A stretch of DNA of 64,000 nt from Aquipseudomonas alcaligenes_A (GTDB lineage: Bacteria > Pseudomonadota > Gammaproteobacteria > Pseudomonadales > Pseudomonadaceae): the NCBI GenBank assembly GCA_048595745.1, contig CP184361.1. One strand, 5' to 3'. Of this stretch, positions 8,275-17,053 are shown piece after piece. The notes under the pieces are model-generated. The model had not been told where the DNA came from and did no database searches. It worked only from the letters and a program-made list of their open reading frames with translations. A program made the position numbers and the translations under genes. The number at the start of each line of letters is the position of its first letter. Positions within the stretch are counted from its first letter, which is position 1.

Positions 8275-10788
8275 ATGTACAAACGCCAACTCAATGCCCG
8301 CCGTGCGGGTTTTACCGTCAGCGTCCTGGCGCTGGCCATCGCCGCCACCCCACTGTGGGCGGCCGACGAGCATGTCGAAGTGATCGGCCAGGCCGCCAGC
8401 ATCGACCAGGCACTCAAGGAGCAGCGGCGTTCCGACAGCGTGCAGAGCACCGTGCACGCCGACGGCGTGGCCCAGCTGCCGGACCAGAACGTCGCCGAGG
8501 CCACCCAGCGCCTGCCGGGCGTGAGCGTCGAGCGCGACCAGGGCGAGGGCCGCTTCGTCAGCGTGCGTGGCCTGGGCCCGGACCTCAACAGCGTCAGCGT
8601 CAACGGCACCCTGATCCCCTCGCCGGAGGCTGATCGCCGCGCCGTAGCCCTCGACGTGCTGCCGTCCGAGCTGGTGCAGTCGCTGTCGGTGGTCAAGACC
8701 CTGACCCCTGACATGGACGCCAACTCGCTCGGCGGCACCATCGAAGTGGAGAGCCTGTCGGCCTTCGACCACAAGGGCCTGTTCTATACCGGCAGCGCCG
8801 AGGGCAGCTACGACGACAACACCGAGCAGACCAGCCCGAAATTCTCCGGCGCCATCAGCGACCGTTTCAGCCTCGGCGACGGCACCGACAACTTCGGCGT
8901 GGCCGCCGCGCTGAGCTGGCAGCAGCGCGATTTCGGCTCGGACAACGTCGAGACCGGCGGCGACTGGGACTTCGAGGACGGCGCCCGGCTCGAGCAGTTC
9001 GAGCAGCGCGACTACGACATCCGCCGCGAGCGCAGCGGCCTGGGCCTGAACTTCGACTACCGCCCGGACGACTTCTCCAGCTACTACCTGCGCACCCTGT
9101 ACAGCCGCTTCAAGGACACCGAGACGCGCAACGCCGCCGGCGTCGAGTTCGCCGATGCCCAGCAGCCCGGCGAGGCGGGTGATGCCGAGGGCTGGCGCGA
9201 GCTGAAGGACCGCGAGGAAACCCAGGAGATCCAGTCCTTCGTACTGGGCGGCGAGCAGCTGGTCGGCCAGTGGACCTTCAACGGCCAGGTCGGCTACAGC
9301 CAGTCCAGCGAGGACACGCCCGGGCACATCGGCGGCGCGCTGTTCGAAGGCAACGACGACTTCGCCGATGTCGGTTTCGACAGCACCCGCAAGCCGCGGC
9401 TGAACGTCGGCGACGACTTCTACGACCCGGCCAGCTTCAGCCTCAGCGAGGTGGAGTGGGCCGAGGAGAACACCGAAGACACCGAGAAGAACATCAAGCT
9501 CGACGCGGCCCGCGACTACGACCTGGCCGGCCACGCCGCCCAGGTCAAGTTCGGTGGCAAGCTCAGCCGCCGCGACAAGAGCAACGACACCGATATCTGG
9601 ACCTACGAGGACCTCGGCGACTTCGGTTTCAGCGACGAGCAACTGGGCATGGACCAGTTCACCAAGGGCACGGTCGCCTACAGCCTGGACCGCTTCGGCC
9701 CCGGATTGTCGGCGGACCGCATCGAAGACCTGATCGGCGGCCTGGACCGCAGCGAGTTCTTCAACGAGGAGGAGTCGCGGGTCAACGACTTCGACATGAG
9801 CGAGGACATCAACGCGGCCTACCTGATGCACACCCTCGACATCGACGACCTGCGCATCATCACCGGCCTGCGCTACGAGGGCACCGAGTTCGAGGCCAAT
9901 GGCACCGGCATCCGCGACGGCGACTACGAGAGCATCGAGGCCAGCAACGACTACCACCACTGGCTGCCGGGCCTGCACGCGCGCTACCAGCTGGACAAGG
10001 ACACCCAGGTGCGTGCCGCCATCACCCACAGCGTGGTGCGGCCGACCTTCGGCCAGCTGGCGCCAGGCTTCGTCATCGACGGCGACGAGGCCAGCTTCGG
10101 CAACCCGGCGCTCGACCCGCTGGAGTCGCGCAACTACGACCTCGGCATCGAGCACTACCTGGGCCGCGCCGGCGTGGTGTCCGCCTTCCTGTTCTACAAG
10201 GACATCGAAAACTTCGTCTACAACGCCGACCTGGCCGGCACTGGCGAGTGGGTCGATTTCGCCGAGGCCAACACCTTCGCCAACGGTGACAACGCCGACC
10301 TGTGGGGCCTGGAGCTGGCCTACTCGCAGAAGTTCGACTGGCTGCCGGCACCCTGGAACGGCCTGCTGCTGGGCGCCAACGCCACCTTCAGCCGCTCCGA
10401 CGCCAGCATTAGTGGCTTCGATGCCGACAGCGGACGCGAGCTGTCGCGCGACATCGACCTGCCGTTCCAGTCCGACACCGTCGGCAACCTGATGCTCGGC
10501 TGGGAGAACGACAAGCTCAGCCTGCGCCTGTCGGCCAACTACAAGTCCGACTACCTCTACGAAGTGGCCGGCATCGACGACGAGCTGCACGACCTGCACG
10601 TGGACGACCAGGTGTTCGTCGACTTCAGCGCCGGCTACTTCCTGACCAAGGAGCTGCAGCTCAAGTTCGAGGCGCAGAACCTCACCGACGAGAGCTACTA
10701 CGTCTACACCGGGCGTAATGCCTACAACGCCCAGTACGAAGAATACGGCCCGACCTACAAGCTCGGCCTGACCTTTACCCACTTCTGA
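8275..10788 (+). CDS. TonB-dependent outer-membrane receptor, phytase-linked
   Basis: 837 residues: a signal peptide (about 1-30, ending LWA-AD), a TonB-box-like stretch 'EHVEVIGQA', a plug domain with 'DQNVAEATQRLPGVSVERDQGEGRFVSVRGLGPDLNSVSVNG', and a 22-strand barrel ending in 'LGLTFTHF' with the C-terminal Phe used by the Bam machinery. It resembles the large-substrate TonB receptors (with 'RRAVALDVLPSELVQSLSVVKTLTPDMDANSLGG') more than siderophore receptors. It is followed by a phytase lipoprotein and a TolQ/TolR/TonB-type motor, so the likely cargo is phytate, lower inositol phosphates or their metal complexes; that is inference from context. Confidence 0.92.
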   Translation: MYKRQLNARRAGFTVSVLALAIAATPLWAADEHVEVIGQAASIDQALKEQRRSDSVQSTVHADGVAQLPDQNVAEATQRLPGVSVERDQGEGRFVSVRGLGPDLNSVSVNGTLIPSPEADRRAVALDVLPSELVQSLSVVKTLTPDMDANSLGGTIEVESLSAFDHKGLFYTGSAEGSYDDNTEQTSPKFSGAISDRFSLGDGTDNFGVAAALSWQQRDFGSDNVETGGDWDFEDGARLEQFEQRDYDIRRERSGLGLNFDYRPDDFSSYYLRTLYSRFKDTETRNAAGVEFADAQQPGEAGDAEGWRELKDREETQEIQSFVLGGEQLVGQWTFNGQVGYSQSSEDTPGHIGGALFEGNDDFADVGFDSTRKPRLNVGDDFYDPASFSLSEVEWAEENTEDTEKNIKLDAARDYDLAGHAAQVKFGGKLSRRDKSNDTDIWTYEDLGDFGFSDEQLGMDQFTKGTVAYSLDRFGPGLSADRIEDLIGGLDRSEFFNEEESRVNDFDMSEDINAAYLMHTLDIDDLRIITGLRYEGTEFEANGTGIRDGDYESIEASNDYHHWLPGLHARYQLDKDTQVRAAITHSVVRPTFGQLAPGFVIDGDEASFGNPALDPLESRNYDLGIEHYLGRAGVVSAFLFYKDIENFVYNADLAGTGEWVDFAEANTFANGDNADLWGLELAYSQKFDWLPAPWNGLLLGANATFSRSDASISGFDADSGRELSRDIDLPFQSDTVGNLMLGWENDKLSLRLSANYKSDYLYEVAGIDDELHDLHVDDQVFVDFSAGYFLTKELQLKFEAQNLTDESYYVYTGRNAYNAQYEEYGPTYKLGLTFTHF

Positions 10789-10837
10789 CTCGCGCCTGCT
10801 GCGCGTCGGCCATACGGCCGGCTGCACGATATAAGCC

Positions 10838-10919
10838 CCCTCTCCCGTTTACGGGAGAGGGCGGGGGGAGAGGGCCTGAGTCGCCCCCTCTCCCCAACCC
10901 TCTCCCCTAGGGGAGAGGG
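10838..10919. repeat. CCCTCTCCC palindromic repeat, copy A
   Basis: Two inverted halves built from CCCTCTCCC/GGGAGAGGG hairpins; the right half contains a perfect 22-bp palindrome (10898-10919). It lies in the 176-base gap between receptor and phytase genes. The same repeat family recurs at 12930-12962, 14980-15016 and 34513-34616. Such hairpins may act as mRNA processing or decay barriers within the transcript. Confidence 0.7.
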
Positions 10920-10964
10920 AGCTGTGTCTGCCAGGCAAGCTTCATCACAAGGATTACCTACGCA

Positions 10965-12881
10965 ATGCATCCATCGTTCCCCCTTTCCCTGCTGTTCGCC
11001 GGACTGCTGCTGGCCGGTTGCGACCAGCTGCCTTCCTCGGCTTCGGCCGCAGCGCCGAAGCTGAGCCTGAGCCCTTGGGGTGCCTCCAGCCAGCTCAAGG
11101 CCGAGGACCTGCGCTTCGCCGGCGAGCAGCGCCTGGCCGCCAGCGAGCAGCGCGGCCTGCTGCTGCTCGATGCCCAGGGCGCCGAGCTGGCGCGCCTGCC
11201 CGGGCGCTTCACCGGCCTCGATAGCCGCGAGCTGGACGGCCAGCTGCTGGTCGCCAGCCTGGACGCCGCCAGCCAGCGCCCGACCCTCGCACTGCTCGAC
11301 CCGAGTACGCGTCAGTGGGGCCGCAGCCTGGTGCTGCCGGCGCGCGACTACGCGGTGACCGGCCTGTGCCTGTACCGCGACGAGGCGGCCAACCTCTACC
11401 TGTTCCTGGTCGGCGAGGAGGGCCGTGGCGAGCAGTGGCTAGTCGGCACCGACCGTTCGCTGCGCGACGAGGCGCTGCGCGTGCGCGGCCTGCCGCTGCC
11501 GCCGCAGGCCGAGTTCTGCCAGGTCGACGATGGCGCCAACCAGCTACTGGTGAACGAGGAAGGCGTCGGCCTGTGGGCCTACCCGGCCCATCCGGAGGCC
11601 GAGGCCAGCCGCGTGCCGGTTGACATGGTCAAGCCCTTCGGCGGCCTGGAGCAGGGCGTGGGCGCCATGGCCAGCGTGCCGGGTGGTGTGCTGGCGCTGG
11701 ATGTCGGCGCCGGCAAGCTGCACCTGTACCAGCGCCAGGGCGAGACCTGGCAGGCCGCCGGCAAGGTTGACCTGCCGGGCCTGGAAGAGCCCGAGCGCCT
11801 GGCCGTGCGGCCGAGTGCCCAGGGCCTCGACCTGCTGCTGCAGGACGACGGCAGTGGCAGCTTCTACGAGGGCGCGCTGGCCTGGCAGCCGCAGCCGGTG
11901 GCCACGGCCGAGGCGCTGGTGAATGTCCCCGCGTTACGCCAGAGCGAACCGGTCGGCCGCCACGGTGACGCCGCCGATGATCCGGCGATCTGGGTCGACC
12001 CGGTCAACCCGGCGCGCTCGCGCGTACTCGGCACCAACAAGAAGCAGGGCCTGCTGGTCTACGACCTGGACGGCACGCTGCTGCAGGAACTGCCGGTGGG
12101 CCGCCTGAACAACGTCGATGTGCGCGCCAATTTCAGCCTGGGCGGCGAGCGCGTCGACCTGGCCGTGGCCAGCAATCGTGACCGCGACAGCATCGCCGTG
12201 TTCGCCATCGACCGCGCTAGCGGCGAGCTGCGCGAGGCCGGCGAGATTCGCACGCCGCTCAAGGAAATCTACGGCATCTGCCTGTTCCAGCCGGCCAGCG
12301 GCGAGCTGTACGCCTTCGCCAACGGCAAGGACGGCAGCTTCCTGCAGTACCGCCTGAGCGACAGCGGCGGCGAGGTCGCGGGTGAGCTGGTGCGGCGCTT
12401 CGCGGTGGCCAGCCAGCCCGAGGGCTGCGTGGCCGACGACCAGCGCCAGCGCCTGTTCATCGGCGAGGAGGACACCGGCGTGTGGGCGTTGGACGCCCGT
12501 GCCGACGGCCCCACCGAGTTGCACGAGGTGATGAAGGTCGGCGGCGCGCTGCACGCCGATGTCGAGGGCCTCGGCCTTTACCAGTCCGCGGAGCGCGACT
12601 ACCTGGTGGTGTCCAGCCAGGGCAACGACAGCTACCTGCTGCTCGACGCCGAGCCACCCTATGCGCTCAAGGGCGCCTTCCGCGTCGGCCTCAACGGCGA
12701 CTTGGGTATCGACGGCGCGTCCGAGACCGACGGCCTGGAGGTGACCTCGGCCAACCTTGGCGGGCCCTGGAGCCAGGGCCTGCTGGTGGTGCAGGACGGG
12801 CGCAAGCGCATGCCGGAGAGCACGCAGAACTTCAAGCTGGTGCCCTGGGCCGACATCGCCCGCGCCCTCGGCCTGGAATAG
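10965..12881 (+). CDS. beta-propeller phytase, lipoprotein, two-domain
   Basis: 638 residues. The N-terminus is a lipoprotein signal with lipobox LLAG-C19 and Asp at +2. Residues about 325-635 are a complete beta-propeller phytase domain: 'GDAADDPAIWVDP' (338-346 for the core), 'LGTNKKQGLLVYDLDG', 'RLNNVDVR', 'EIYGICLF', 'SQPEGCVADD', 'FIGEEDTGVWALD', 'DVEGLGLY', carrying the acidic residues that bind calcium and the phosphates. Residues about 40-310 look like a diverged second propeller ('LLVNEEGVGLWAYP'), as in known dual-domain phytases. The enzyme removes phosphates from phytate. Membrane anchoring next to its own TonB receptor suggests hydrolysis at the cell envelope. Confidence 0.93.
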   Translation: MHPSFPLSLLFAGLLLAGCDQLPSSASAAAPKLSLSPWGASSQLKAEDLRFAGEQRLAASEQRGLLLLDAQGAELARLPGRFTGLDSRELDGQLLVASLDAASQRPTLALLDPSTRQWGRSLVLPARDYAVTGLCLYRDEAANLYLFLVGEEGRGEQWLVGTDRSLRDEALRVRGLPLPPQAEFCQVDDGANQLLVNEEGVGLWAYPAHPEAEASRVPVDMVKPFGGLEQGVGAMASVPGGVLALDVGAGKLHLYQRQGETWQAAGKVDLPGLEEPERLAVRPSAQGLDLLLQDDGSGSFYEGALAWQPQPVATAEALVNVPALRQSEPVGRHGDAADDPAIWVDPVNPARSRVLGTNKKQGLLVYDLDGTLLQELPVGRLNNVDVRANFSLGGERVDLAVASNRDRDSIAVFAIDRASGELREAGEIRTPLKEIYGICLFQPASGELYAFANGKDGSFLQYRLSDSGGEVAGELVRRFAVASQPEGCVADDQRQRLFIGEEDTGVWALDARADGPTELHEVMKVGGALHADVEGLGLYQSAERDYLVVSSQGNDSYLLLDAEPPYALKGAFRVGLNGDLGIDGASETDGLEVTSANLGGPWSQGLLVVQDGRKRMPESTQNFKLVPWADIARALGLE

Positions 12882-12883
12882 CC

Positions 12884-12923
12884 CTGTCATCAGGCGGTAA
12901 CCGTCGCGTAATCGAATAGCACC
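12884..12923 (+). promoter_or_regulatory. tandem Pho-box-like 11-base repeats before the motor genes
   Basis: CTGTCAT-CAGG, CGGTAAC-CGTC, GCGTAAT-CGAA and TAGCACC follow each other with an 11-base period, the spacing used by PhoB. The first unit is a perfect CTGTCAT; the next two match at 4 of 7 positions. It begins three bases after the phytase stop and precedes the exbB-like gene by about 85 bases, so the motor genes may have their own phosphate-controlled promoter. Confidence 0.45.
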
Positions 12924-12929
12924 CATTCA

Positions 12930-12962
12930 CCCTCTCCCACTGGGAGAGGGCCGGGGTGAGGG
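12930..12962. repeat. CCCTCTCCC palindromic repeat, copy B
   Basis: CCCTCTCCCACTGGGAGAGG followed by GCCGGGGTGAGGG, the same core as copies A, C and D. It sits between the phytase and the motor genes. Confidence 0.65.
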
Positions 12963-13006
12963 ACGTGCAAGCACGACTCGCCCCCATACAAAGGAGGAAC
13001 CACACC

Positions 13007-13711
13007 ATGCACGCCACCCTGGAACAGATGACCGTCTGGAGCCTGGTCAACGACGCCAGCCTGCTGGTCAAGCTGGTCATGCTGAGCCTGCTCGCCGCTT
13101 CGCTGGCCAGCTGGTACCTGATCGTCCAGCGCAGCCTGCTGCTGGGTCGCAGCGAGCGCCTGGCGCGGGATTTCCTGCGCCGCTTCCGCGAGACCGGCGA
13201 TCTCGCCACTCTGTACCGCGAAGGTGCCGAACGCACTGATGACGACGCTGCGCTGGAGCAGCTGTTTCGTGCCGGCTATGGCGAGTACGCGCAGTTGCGC
13301 CGTGATCCACAGGTGGCGCGCGAGACGCTGATCGACGGCGTCGAGCGCAGCCTGCTGGTGGCCATTTCCGAGCAGGAGGCCCGCCTGGAGAAAGGCCTGA
13401 CGCTGCTCGCCACCATCGGTTCGGTCAGTCCCTACATCGGTCTGTTCGGCACCGTGTGGGGGATCATGAATTCCTTCATCGGCTTGTCGCAGGTGCAGCA
13501 GGCGACGCTGTCCACCGTCGCGCCGGGCATCGCCGAGGCGCTGATCGCCACCGCCATCGGTCTGTTCGCCGCCATCCCGGCGGTGGTCGCCTACAACCGC
13601 TTCTCCGCCCGCGTGGCGGCCCTGAGCACCCGCCTATATGCCTTCGGTAACGAGCTGCAGGGCCGCCTGCAGCGGCGCCTGCCGGCATCCGGCCTGGCCC
13701 AGGCGGCCTGA
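13007..13711 (+). CDS. TolQ/ExbB-type motor protein
   Basis: 234 residues from the ATG at 13007, which has AAGGAGG upstream. Three membrane segments: about 23-43, 130-155 and 170-190 ('ATIGSVSPYIGLFGTVWGIMNSFIGL' and 'IAEALIATAIGLFAAIPAVVAYN' are the conserved MotA/TolQ/ExbB segments). The N-terminus 'MTVWSLVNDASLLVKLVMLSLLAASLASWYLIVQRSLLL' is closer to TolQ than to classic ExbB. Such proteins use the proton gradient to drive TonB or TolA. Genetic context (TonB receptor, phytase, TonB-like gene) points to receptor energisation rather than cell division. The next gene starts 12 bases downstream. Confidence 0.88.
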   Translation: MHATLEQMTVWSLVNDASLLVKLVMLSLLAASLASWYLIVQRSLLLGRSERLARDFLRRFRETGDLATLYREGAERTDDDAALEQLFRAGYGEYAQLRRDPQVARETLIDGVERSLLVAISEQEARLEKGLTLLATIGSVSPYIGLFGTVWGIMNSFIGLSQVQQATLSTVAPGIAEALIATAIGLFAAIPAVVAYNRFSARVAALSTRLYAFGNELQGRLQRRLPASGLAQAA

Positions 13712-13722
13712 GGAGCAGGGTG

Positions 13723-14166
13723 ATGCGCAAGCCGCAGTGCAAGCACGGCCCCAAGGCCGAGATGAACGTGGTGCCCTATATCGACGTGATGCTGGTGCTG
13801 CTGGTGATCTTCATGGTCACTGCACCCATGCTCACCCAGGGCGTGAAGATCGAGCTACCCAAGGTCGCCGCCGAGGCGCTGCCGACCGACAGCCAGCAGC
13901 AGGTGCTGACCCTCTCGGTGCAGGCCGACGGCGGCTACTACTGGAACCTTGGCAGCGAGCTGGACACCGAACACCGCACCGACAGTGCCGTGAGCCTGGA
14001 GGAGATGACCAGCAAGGTCGGCGCGCTGATTGCCGCGCGCGGCGACACCCAGGTGTACATCCGCGCCGACGGCCACGCCGACTACGCCACGGTCCTGGCC
14101 GGCATGGCTGCGCTGCAGAAGGGCGGGGTGAGCAACCTCGGCCTGATCACCGAGGCACCGCAGTGA
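13723..14166 (+). CDS. TolR/ExbD-type motor protein
   Basis: 147 residues; ATG at 13723 has AGGAG 8 bases upstream (a GTG three bases earlier is possible). One membrane segment at about 18-40 in 'MNVVPYIDVMLVLLVIFMVTAPMLTQGVKIELPKV', with the conserved Asp of the proton path (YIDVMLVLL). The periplasmic domain reads 'VLTLSVQADGGYYWNLG', again TolR-like. It forms the stator with the preceding TolQ/ExbB protein. Its stop overlaps the GTG start of the TonB-like gene (GTGA), indicating translational coupling. Confidence 0.88.
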   Translation: MRKPQCKHGPKAEMNVVPYIDVMLVLLVIFMVTAPMLTQGVKIELPKVAAEALPTDSQQQVLTLSVQADGGYYWNLGSELDTEHRTDSAVSLEEMTSKVGALIAARGDTQVYIRADGHADYATVLAGMAALQKGGVSNLGLITEAPQ

Positions 14167-14954
14167 GCACGCTGGCCATGTCCCGCCCGTCGTCCTTGGT
14201 GTTCGTACCGCTGACCGGCAACGGCTGGCGCAGCTTTGTCGCCGCCGGCGTGGCGGTGGGCCTGCACGCCCTGGTGCTCGCGTTGCTGCTCAGCCACTGG
14301 CAGGCCGACACGCCACCCGCACCGCAGGTGCAGACGCTGACCACGCGCCTGGTCACCCTGGCGCCGCCGGCCCCGCCACAGCCCGAGGCCGTGCTGCTGC
14401 CCGTGGTGCTGCCCGAGCCCGAGCCGGCCAAGCCGGTAGAGGCACCCAGGCCCGAACCACGCATCGAACAGCAGAAGCTGGAGCAGGCCGCCCTGGCGCG
14501 CAAGCGCGTCGAGCAGCAGCGCGAGCGTCAGCGCCTGGAACGCGAACAGGCCGAGCGCCAGCGCATTGAACGCGAGCGCCGTGCGGCCGAGGAACTGGCC
14601 CGCCAGCAGGCGCAGCAAGCCCAGGCCCGCGCCGCTGCCGAAGCCGCCGAACGCGCCCGCCAGGCCGAGGCCGCCGCGGCCGCCAGTCGCCAGTACCTGC
14701 CGATCGCCAAGGACGCGCCGGATTACCCCGAACGCGCCTTGGACAAGGGTATCGAGGGCGACTGCACGGTGAGCTACCGGGTCAACCCGCAGGGCCGCGT
14801 CGAAGACCCGCAGGTGGTGGGTGACTGTCATCCGCTGTTCATACGCCCGTCACTCAACGCCGCTAAAAGCTTCCGCTACCAGCCGCGCCTGGTCGATGGC
14901 CGCGCGGTGGCGGTGGAGGGGGTGAGAAACACCTTCCACTACCGCATCGAATGA
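14163..14954 (+). CDS. TonB-family energy-transducing protein
   Basis: 263 residues from the GTG overlapping the previous stop (GAGG lies 7 bases upstream); ATG at 14178 is the alternative. One N-terminal membrane anchor at about 22-43 ('FVAAGVAVGLHALVLALLLSHW'), a proline-rich stretch (PPAPPQPEAVLLPVVLPEPE), a long charged Ala/Arg/Glu/Gln helix (about 100-180) that resembles TolA, and a TonB C-terminal domain ('PDYPERALDKGIEGDCTVSYRVNPQGRVEDPQVVGDC'). It spans the periplasm and pulls on the plug of TonB receptors. The mix of TolQ/R-like partners, TolA-like helix and TonB-like end suggests a dedicated motor for the receptor at 8275-10788. Confidence 0.87.
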   Translation: MSTLAMSRPSSLVFVPLTGNGWRSFVAAGVAVGLHALVLALLLSHWQADTPPAPQVQTLTTRLVTLAPPAPPQPEAVLLPVVLPEPEPAKPVEAPRPEPRIEQQKLEQAALARKRVEQQRERQRLEREQAERQRIERERRAAEELARQQAQQAQARAAAEAAERARQAEAAAAASRQYLPIAKDAPDYPERALDKGIEGDCTVSYRVNPQGRVEDPQVVGDCHPLFIRPSLNAAKSFRYQPRLVDGRAVAVEGVRNTFHYRIE

Positions 14955-14979
14955 CCCAGAGCGGCCAGCCCACTCCGAC

Positions 14980-15016
14980 CACCCCCTCTCCCTCCGGTAG
15001 AGGGCCGGGGTGAGGG
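14980..15016. repeat. CCCTCTCCC palindromic repeat, copy C
   Basis: ACCCCCTCTCCCTCCGGTAG followed by AGGGCCGGGGTGAGGG. Same family as copies A, B and D, between the TonB-like gene and phoX. A GTAGCCCGGATGCAATCCGG hairpin of a second family lies just downstream (15036-15057). Confidence 0.65.
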
Positions 15017-15088
15017 TATGGCGACCACCTCAGGCCGTAGCCCGGATGCAATCCGGGAAACCACCACAAAATTCCCAAGAGACCCCTG

Positions 15089-17041
15089 ATGAACGAACAC
15101 AGCCACTTCCACGCCAGCCTGGAAGCCCACGACGACATCGCCATCAACCCCAGCAGCAACCCGCCGTTGGCCGACCTGATCAACCCGGCCCGGCGCAATG
15201 TGCTCAAGGGCGGCCTGACCCTGGCGGCGCTGGGCTTCTTCGGCGGCGGCCTGGCCGCCTGCGCGAAGGCCACTGCCAGCCCGCTGCTGGGCTTCAAGGG
15301 CGTGCCGGTGCAGCTCGACCCGCAGTTCGACCGCGTGCTGGTGGCCGAGGGCTATCGCGCCGTGCCGTTCTTCTCCTGGGGCGACCCGGTGGAAGCCGGC
15401 GCGCCGGCCTGGAACCCGGACGCCAGTGACGACTGGCAGGCCCAGCTCAAGCAGGCCGGCGACAACCACGACGGCATGAACTTCTTCCCCTTCGCGGGCG
15501 AGACGGATCGTGGCCTGCTGGTGATGAATCACGAGTACGTCAACCCGCCGCTGCACCCGTCCGGCAAGATCGACCAGAGCCAGCCGCGCCCGCTGGCCGA
15601 GGTACGCAAGGAGCAGGCGGCCCACGGCGTGTCGGTGATCGAAGTGAAGAAGGGCGCCGATGGCCAGTGGCAGCGGGTGATGGACTCGCCCTACAACCGC
15701 CGCATCAGCATGCTCACGCCGATGCGCATCGCCGGCCCGCTGGCCGGTCACGCGGTGATGAAGACCGCCAGCGACCCGGCGGGGCTGGAGGTGCTCGGCA
15801 CCCTCAACAACTGCGCCACCGGCGTCACCCCCTGGGGCACCTTCCTCACTTGCGAGGAGAACTGGCCCAACTACTTCATCAACCGCGACAAGGCCGACTT
15901 CGAGGCGCGCGTTTCGCACAGGCGCTACGGCCTGGCCAAGGAAGGCACCAGCAAGAACTACGCGTGGGAGACTGCCGATCCGCGCTTCGACGCCACGCCC
16001 TACGCCGACCAGCCCCACGGCGGCCACGTCAACGAGCCGCACCGCTTCGGCTGGGTGGTCGAGATCGACCCCTTCGACCCGCAGGCGCAGCCGATCAAGC
16101 GCACCGCCTTCGGCCGCTTCAGCCGCGAGTGCGCGGCGCTGAGCCTGGGCAAGGACGGGCGCATGGCGTTCTACTCCGGCGACGATGCCAAGGGCGAGTA
16201 CATCTACAAGTTCGTTCCCTCCGGCCGCTTCGATGCCGCCGACCCCAAGGCCGCGCGCAACCTGCTCGATGAGGGCACCCTGTACGTCGCGCGCCTCAAT
16301 GACGATGGCTCCGGCCAGTGGCTGGCGCTGGTGCACGGGCAGAACGGCCTGACCGCCGAGAACGGCTTCGCCAGCCAGGAAGAGGTGCTGCTCAACGCCC
16401 GCGCCGCCGCCGACCGCGCCGGCGCCACGCCGATGGACCGCCCCGAGTGGGCGGCCGTGCACCCCACGACCGGCGAGGTCTACGTGACCCTGACCAACAA
16501 TGACGGGCGCGGCGACAAACAACCCACCGACAAGGCCAACCCGCGCCCGCACAACCTGCACGGGCAGATCCTGCGCTTCAACGAGCAGGGCGCCGACCCG
16601 ACCGCCACCGCCTTCGCCTGGGAGCTGTTCCTGCTCGCCGGCGAGGCGCGCGGCGCTAAGGACAAGGACGGCAAGCCGGTGCCGGCCAACCTGACCGGCA
16701 CCATCAATGGCGACCTGTTCTCCTCGCCGGACGGCCTGGCCTTCGACGCTGCCGGGCGCCTGTGGATCCAGACCGACTACGACGACATCGAGCCGGCCAT
16801 GCACAACATGGGCTGCAACCAGCTGCTCTGCGCCGATCCCGCCACCCGTGAGGTGCGTCGCTTCCTGGTCGGCCCGCGCGGCTGCGAGATCACCGGCCTG
16901 GCCTGGAGCCCGGACGGCAAGGCCATGTGGGCCAATATCCAGCACCCTGGCCTCAGCTTCCCGGCCAGCGACGGCAAAACCCGCCCGCGCTCGACCACGC
17001 TGCTGATCACCCGAAATGATGGCGGGGTGATCGGTAGCTGA
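15089..17041 (+). CDS. phoX: PhoX-family alkaline phosphatase
   Basis: 650 residues. The N-terminus holds a twin-arginine signal ('PARRNVLKGGLTLAALGFFGGGL', Arg35-Arg36), so it is exported folded by Tat, as known for PhoX. The body matches the DUF839/PhoX propeller: 'GLLVMNHEYVNPP', 'NNCATGVTPWGTFLTCEENWPNYF', 'RFGWVVEIDPFDP', 'RTAFGRFSRECAAL', 'YSGDDAKGEYIYKF', 'NPRPHNLHGQILRF', 'SSPDGLAFDAAGRLWIQTD'. PhoX enzymes are calcium/iron phosphomonoesterases of the periplasm and belong to the Pho regulon. Placement after the phytase block supports a joint phosphorus-scavenging role: phytase products could be finished here. Confidence 0.94.
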   Translation: MNEHSHFHASLEAHDDIAINPSSNPPLADLINPARRNVLKGGLTLAALGFFGGGLAACAKATASPLLGFKGVPVQLDPQFDRVLVAEGYRAVPFFSWGDPVEAGAPAWNPDASDDWQAQLKQAGDNHDGMNFFPFAGETDRGLLVMNHEYVNPPLHPSGKIDQSQPRPLAEVRKEQAAHGVSVIEVKKGADGQWQRVMDSPYNRRISMLTPMRIAGPLAGHAVMKTASDPAGLEVLGTLNNCATGVTPWGTFLTCEENWPNYFINRDKADFEARVSHRRYGLAKEGTSKNYAWETADPRFDATPYADQPHGGHVNEPHRFGWVVEIDPFDPQAQPIKRTAFGRFSRECAALSLGKDGRMAFYSGDDAKGEYIYKFVPSGRFDAADPKAARNLLDEGTLYVARLNDDGSGQWLALVHGQNGLTAENGFASQEEVLLNARAAADRAGATPMDRPEWAAVHPTTGEVYVTLTNNDGRGDKQPTDKANPRPHNLHGQILRFNEQGADPTATAFAWELFLLAGEARGAKDKDGKPVPANLTGTINGDLFSSPDGLAFDAAGRLWIQTDYDDIEPAMHNMGCNQLLCADPATREVRRFLVGPRGCEITGLAWSPDGKAMWANIQHPGLSFPASDGKTRPRSTTLLITRNDGGVIGS

Positions 17042-17053
17042 GGCCACTTCGAG

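Noticed and set aside
8257..10827. Minus-strand open frame opposite the TonB receptor
   Set aside because: Shadow frame of a GC-rich gene; the plus-strand protein has signal peptide, plug and barrel features.
10838..10919. CRISPR-like repeats
   Set aside because: The repeats are palindromic, irregularly spaced and without unique spacers; they belong to an intergenic REP-like family.
14955..15088. Pho box directly before phoX
   Set aside because: The region holds only palindromic repeats; no 7-4-7 CTGTCAT-like pair. phoX probably relies on upstream promoters.
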